A DNA stretch of 64,000 nt. It comes from Pseudonocardia sulfidoxydans NBRC 16205. Lineage in GTDB: Bacteria > Actinomycetota > Actinomycetes > Mycobacteriales > Pseudonocardiaceae. Below the pieces are notes generated by a model, which was not told where the DNA came from, did not search any database, and saw only the letters and a list, made by a program, of their open reading frames with translations. The stretch lies in assembly GCF_007989085.1 (NCBI RefSeq), contig NZ_BJVJ01000015.1, positions 33,618-97,617 on the forward strand. Direction: 5' to 3'. Shown here in pieces: positions 61,197-64,000 of the stretch (positions are counted from its first letter, which is position 1; each line of letters opens with the position of its first letter). Made by a program: the position numbers and the translations under genes.

Positions 61197-62003
61197 ATGA
61201 GAAGTAAAGTCGGTCCGGTGACACTTCCTGCGTTCCTCGACCTTCCGCCGCGCTCGGTGAAACCGCGGACGGTCGGCGTCACTCACGTCATCGACCAGGG
61301 GGCCGGTACCGCGGCCACGGCCGACCTCCTGGCGTCGGCGGCAGGGCACATCGACATCTGGAAGGTCGGCTGGGGCACCGCCTACGTCGACTCCGCGCTG
61401 CCGGCCAAGCTCGCGCTGCTCGAGGCGCACGACGTCGCGGCCTGCCTCGGCGGCACGATGCTCGAGATCGCGTGGGCCCAGGGCGCGGCCGAGGCCTGCC
61501 TGGAATGGGCGGGCGAGGTCGGCTTCCGGCTGATCGAGGTCTCGCGCGGCACCGTCGCGATGTCGATGCAGGAGAAGCGTGAGCTGATCCGCCGCGCGTC
61601 GCGCGACTTCACCGTCCTCGCCGAGACCGGCGCCAAGTCGCCGGGCGAGCGCAACCCGGCGCGGCACTGGCCGGCCGAGTGCCTGTCCGATCTCGACGCG
61701 GGCGCGAGGTTCGTCGTCACCGAGGGCCGGCAGAGCGGCAACGTCGGCACGTTCGACGAGTCCGGCCGGGTCCGTCCCGACGTCGTCGAGGCGGTCGTGG
61801 CCGCCACCGGCGTCGAGCGGGTGATCTTCGAGGCGCCGCGCGCGGCCCAGCAGGCCTGGTTCGTCCGACGTTTCGGTCCCGACGTGAACCTGGGCAACGT
61901 CGCGCTCGCCGACGTGCTGTCGGTGGAGACGCTGCGGCTCGGGCTGCGGTCGGACACCGCCGCCGTCGTGCGCCGCGAGCACCAGGAGGCGGAGCTCGCC
62001 TGA
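61197..62003 (+). CDS. comA: Phosphosulfolactate synthase ComA
   Basis: A 268-residue TIM-barrel enzyme adding sulfite to phosphoenolpyruvate, the first committed step of coenzyme M synthesis in methanogens and some alkene-oxidising bacteria. Diagnostic blocks are in order: IDIWKVGWGTAYVDS, CLGGTMLEIA, FRLIEVSRGTVAMS, TEGRQSGNVGTFD, VIFEAPRAAQQAWF, GPDVNLGNV and SVETLRLGLRSDT. ATG 61197 in frame and GTG 61218 are both possible starts. It is 40 bp after the mutase gene and probably in its operon. Confidence 0.9.
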   Translation: MRSKVGPVTLPAFLDLPPRSVKPRTVGVTHVIDQGAGTAATADLLASAAGHIDIWKVGWGTAYVDSALPAKLALLEAHDVAACLGGTMLEIAWAQGAAEACLEWAGEVGFRLIEVSRGTVAMSMQEKRELIRRASRDFTVLAETGAKSPGERNPARHWPAECLSDLDAGARFVVTEGRQSGNVGTFDESGRVRPDVVEAVVAATGVERVIFEAPRAAQQAWFVRRFGPDVNLGNVALADVLSVETLRLGLRSDTAAVVRREHQEAELA

Positions 62004-62195
62004 CTGTCGTCCGCACTCAGGCGGGGCCGGCCGTCCGGCGTCTTCCGCACCCGGGGAGCACGTTGCCCGACGACTGGGGCACGATGGGGCGCGACAGTCC
62101 TTCTCGACGGCGCACCCCGGCCGCTGGTCACGGTCGCGCGCTGCTCCTGACCTGGAGTGACGGTGATTCGCACCGGTCTCCCCTGTCGGGGGGCG

Positions 62196-62223
62196 TTGAC
62201 ACAGAACGGCCGTTGAGTATGGT
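62196..62223 (+). promoter_or_regulatory. Promoter TTGACA-N16-TATGGT
   Basis: TTGACA at 62196-62201 and TATGGT at 62218-62223, followed by an AT-rich stretch, 68 bp before the flavoprotein start. This is the best housekeeping-type promoter in the window and makes the flavoprotein gene the head of a new, probably strongly expressed operon. Confidence 0.7.
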
Positions 62224-62290
62224 AAAAATCCTGAATCGCATAGTGAACGACTGGCGAACCTCAGCGTAGACGGCGGAAGGCGGGCGCAAC

Positions 62291-63637
62291 GTGCCGCGGA
62301 AGACAGTGATCATCGGTGGCGGTCCCGCCGGGACCGGCGCCGCAGGTGGCGTGAAAGCCGTGGACCCCTCCGCTGAGGTGGTGCTCTACACGCAGTTCGA
62401 GGACATCGCCTACAGCCCGTGCGGCATTCCGTACGTCCACGGTGGCGAGATCGACAGCTTCGACCGGCTGATCCTGGCCGGCAAGCAGGCGTACGTGGAC
62501 GCGGGCATCGACGTCCACTACGAGACGACCGTCAAGTCGATCAACACCGCGAAGAAGACCATCATGGTCGAGGGCGAGGGTGAGGTCTCCTACGACAGCC
62601 TCATCATCGGCACCGGCTTCGCCTACGCCGACCCGGGCGTCCCCGGCACCGAGCTCGGCGGCCTGTACTACGTCAAGAACATCCGGGCCGCCCAGGAGTG
62701 GGACAAGGTCATCGCCAACTCCAAGCGTGCGGTCGTCGTCGAGGCGTCCCCGCTGGCCATGGAGATGGTCTCGGCGCTGGCACACCGCGGTATCGAGACG
62801 CACCTGGTCGACGCCAACCCGTACGCCCTGTCCAACATGGCGGACCCGGACATCATGGCGCCGGTCGAGGAGTCGTTCCGCGAGCTCGGTATTCACCTGC
62901 ACTACAACACCACCCTCGAGGCCTTCCTGGGCGACTCCGAGGGCAAGCTGCGCGCGATCAGGACGTCGGCGGGCGAGATCCCGGTCGACCTCGCGGTCGT
63001 CGCGACGCACAAGACCCCGAACAACGCCCTCGCGGCGGCGGCGGGCATCAAGATCGGCTCGACCGGCGGCCTCATCGTCGACGAGAACATGAAGACGTCG
63101 GCCCCCGACGTGTGGGCCGCGGGCGACGCCTGCGAGATCCCGCACGGCCTCGCGGGTACGCCGCTGCAGGGCCTCACCGGCTCGCACGCCTACGCGCAGG
63201 GCAAGGCCGCCGGCCAGAACGCCGCCGGCGGCTCGAAGGCCTACCGCACCGTCTTCATCCCGTGGGGCACGCCCGCCGGCAAGTGGGTCATCGGCGGGGC
63301 CTCGTTCGGTGAGGCCACCGCCACCGCACTCGGCATCCCCTACATCGTCGGTGTCGCCGAGGGTGTCTCGCGCTCGCGCTACTACTCGGGCGTGAAGAAG
63401 ACCAAGCTGAAGATCCTGGCCGACCCGAAGTCGCACAAGATTCTCGGCGCCCAGATGGTCGGCGGCGGCGACGGCATCAAGGAGCGGGCCGACTTCCTGG
63501 CCCAGGCCATCCGCTTCGGCATGACCCTCGAGGACCTCGCCACCATGGACACGGTCTTCGCGCCGGCCATCGGCGCGCTCACCGAGCCGATCGTCGCCGC
63601 GGCCAACAACGGCCTCGCGGCCGCGAAGAAGGGCTGA
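62291..63637 (+). CDS. FAD/NAD(P)-dependent disulfide reductase, CoA-disulfide reductase/NADH oxidase-like
   Basis: A 448-residue flavoprotein. FAD motif IIGGGPAGTGAA near residue 7, a single redox Cys in AYSPCGIPYVHGG near residue 43 as in CoA-disulfide reductases, ATG-type APDVWAAGDACE for FAD and a C-terminal dimerisation domain. The usual CxxxxC or CFPC of glutathione/lipoamide or 2-ketopropyl-CoM enzymes is absent. The NAD-binding GxGxxG is reduced to VVVEASPLAMEM. It should reduce a low-molecular-weight disulfide or mixed disulfide. ComA next door suggests CoM, but CoA is the family default. Confidence 0.85.
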   Translation: MPRKTVIIGGGPAGTGAAGGVKAVDPSAEVVLYTQFEDIAYSPCGIPYVHGGEIDSFDRLILAGKQAYVDAGIDVHYETTVKSINTAKKTIMVEGEGEVSYDSLIIGTGFAYADPGVPGTELGGLYYVKNIRAAQEWDKVIANSKRAVVVEASPLAMEMVSALAHRGIETHLVDANPYALSNMADPDIMAPVEESFRELGIHLHYNTTLEAFLGDSEGKLRAIRTSAGEIPVDLAVVATHKTPNNALAAAAGIKIGSTGGLIVDENMKTSAPDVWAAGDACEIPHGLAGTPLQGLTGSHAYAQGKAAGQNAAGGSKAYRTVFIPWGTPAGKWVIGGASFGEATATALGIPYIVGVAEGVSRSRYYSGVKKTKLKILADPKSHKILGAQMVGGGDGIKERADFLAQAIRFGMTLEDLATMDTVFAPAIGALTEPIVAAANNGLAAAKKG

Positions 63638-63639
63638 TC

Positions 63640-63903
63640 GTGGCAGGCGGGTTCTCCGGCTGGCTCCGTCACAACGCCGAGCACTACCTGCTTGTCGACG
63701 CCCAGCGCAAGCTGTCGATCAAGCTCGGGACGGCCGCCCCGCGGCCGCCCAAGGGTGCCAAGGAGATCTTCTGGCTGAAGATCTTCGCACCGGTCTACAG
63801 CGTGCTGCCGTGGCCGCTGCGTCACTCGATCATGCGCGCCATGCCGGGAAGTCACCGCAAGACGTGGGCCTCGCCGCCACCCCTGCAGGGGCCGGCGGTC
63901 TGA
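63640..63903 (+). CDS. Small conserved hypothetical protein
   Basis: An 87-residue basic protein (MAGGFSGWLRHNAEHYLLVDAQ), with an aromatic hydrophobic stretch (EIFWLKIFAPVYSVLPWPLRHSIMRAMP) that could be an amphipathic membrane-contact helix. No Cys. I do not recognise it. GTG start 2 bp after the flavoprotein stop with AAGAAGGG upstream shows co-translation. It may be an anchor or adaptor for the flavoprotein. Confidence 0.65.
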   Translation: MAGGFSGWLRHNAEHYLLVDAQRKLSIKLGTAAPRPPKGAKEIFWLKIFAPVYSVLPWPLRHSIMRAMPGSHRKTWASPPPLQGPAV

Positions 63904-63942
63904 CCCTCGAAGCACCACCCATCCAACAAGAAGGAGTGCACT

Positions 63943-64000
63943 GTGGCTCAGATCGTCGGTGAGCGGGCTCAGGCGGGCGACGCGATTGTCGACTACGACC
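63943..64000 (+). CDS. Start of a further gene, cut by the window edge
   Basis: GTG preceded by AAGAAGGAG at normal distance opens a frame VAQIVGERAQAGDAIVDYD that runs out of the window. The 19 residues are not enough to assign a family. It is the third gene of the operon begun by the flavoprotein. Confidence 0.7.
   Translation, partial: MAQIVGERAQAGDAIVDYD

Noticed and set aside
62291..63637. 2-ketopropyl-CoM oxidoreductase/carboxylase
   Set aside because: The CFPC redox pair is absent; the single Cys in SPCGIP fits CoA-disulfide-reductase-like enzymes.

Overview
The window is very GC-rich, densely coded DNA with many GTG/TTG starts and 4-bp stop/start overlaps. Gene content fits an actinomycete: Tat and lipoprotein solute-binding proteins, F420/flavin luciferase-like oxygenases, a LAL regulator, a DsbA relative of the mycothiol-linked type, SCO6745-like and LOTUS-NYN proteins. 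Pseudonocardia or a close relative is my best guess, from gene style only; no rRNA or tRNA is present to confirm it.

Region 1 (1-23.6 kb) looks like a catabolic island. It has an amino-acid-type ABC importer split between its left end (binding protein and a fused LivH-LivM permease) and its right end (LivG, LivF). Between them lie two luciferase-like monooxygenases, an acetoacetate-decarboxylase-fold protein, an acyl-CoA ligase, two crotonases, a short-chain dehydrogenase, a thiolase, two metal-type amidohydrolases, a citrate-lyase-beta-like CoA lyase, a NifU-domain protein and a GlcG/HbpS protein. TetR and GntR regulators flank them. The set suggests uptake, oxygenation, CoA activation and beta-oxidation-like breakdown of an unidentified carboxylic or cyclic compound. 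An iron-siderophore module (FecB-type binding protein, MFS exporter, AraC regulator, candidate IdeR box) sits inside the island.

Region 2 (23.9-30.3 kb) holds a NitT/TauT-type ABC importer, a 901-residue LAL regulator, and a ykkC-class (guanidine-I-like) riboswitch leader placed directly before an isolated F-type ATP synthase subunit a gene.

Region 3 (30.3-57.9 kb) is a patchwork of small operons: a nickel/peptide-type ABC importer with its own TetR; a DrrAB-type exporter with a ribbon-helix-helix repressor and a three-copy operator; a FAD hydroxylase; a UPF0104-like membrane protein; MsrA; AraC-VOC; an SxGS-repeat protein; an IPNS-like dioxygenase; ArsR-AHSA1; a SnoaL-monooxygenase fusion; a stand-alone LigD phosphoesterase domain; dienelactone hydrolase; NYN-LOTUS plus PIG-L; and a formaldehyde dehydrogenase gene broken by a one-base frameshift. 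Between 30.3 and 52.6 kb six intact copies of a 40-bp palindrome sit at gene 3' ends. A seventh, decayed copy at 23.9 kb supplies the start codon and first residues of the NitT/TauT binding protein.

Region 4 (58.0-64.0 kb) is an overlapping operon of acyl-CoA dehydrogenase, NMN-adenylyltransferase-like protein, archaeal-type phosphoglycerate mutase and phosphosulfolactate synthase (ComA, first step of coenzyme M synthesis). A strong promoter follows, then a single-cysteine flavoprotein disulfide reductase, a small unknown protein and a gene cut by the window edge. ComA next to such a reductase suggests a CoM or sulfolactate-derived thiol system. Together with the riboswitch-subunit a pair and the palindrome family, this is the most novel material in the window.
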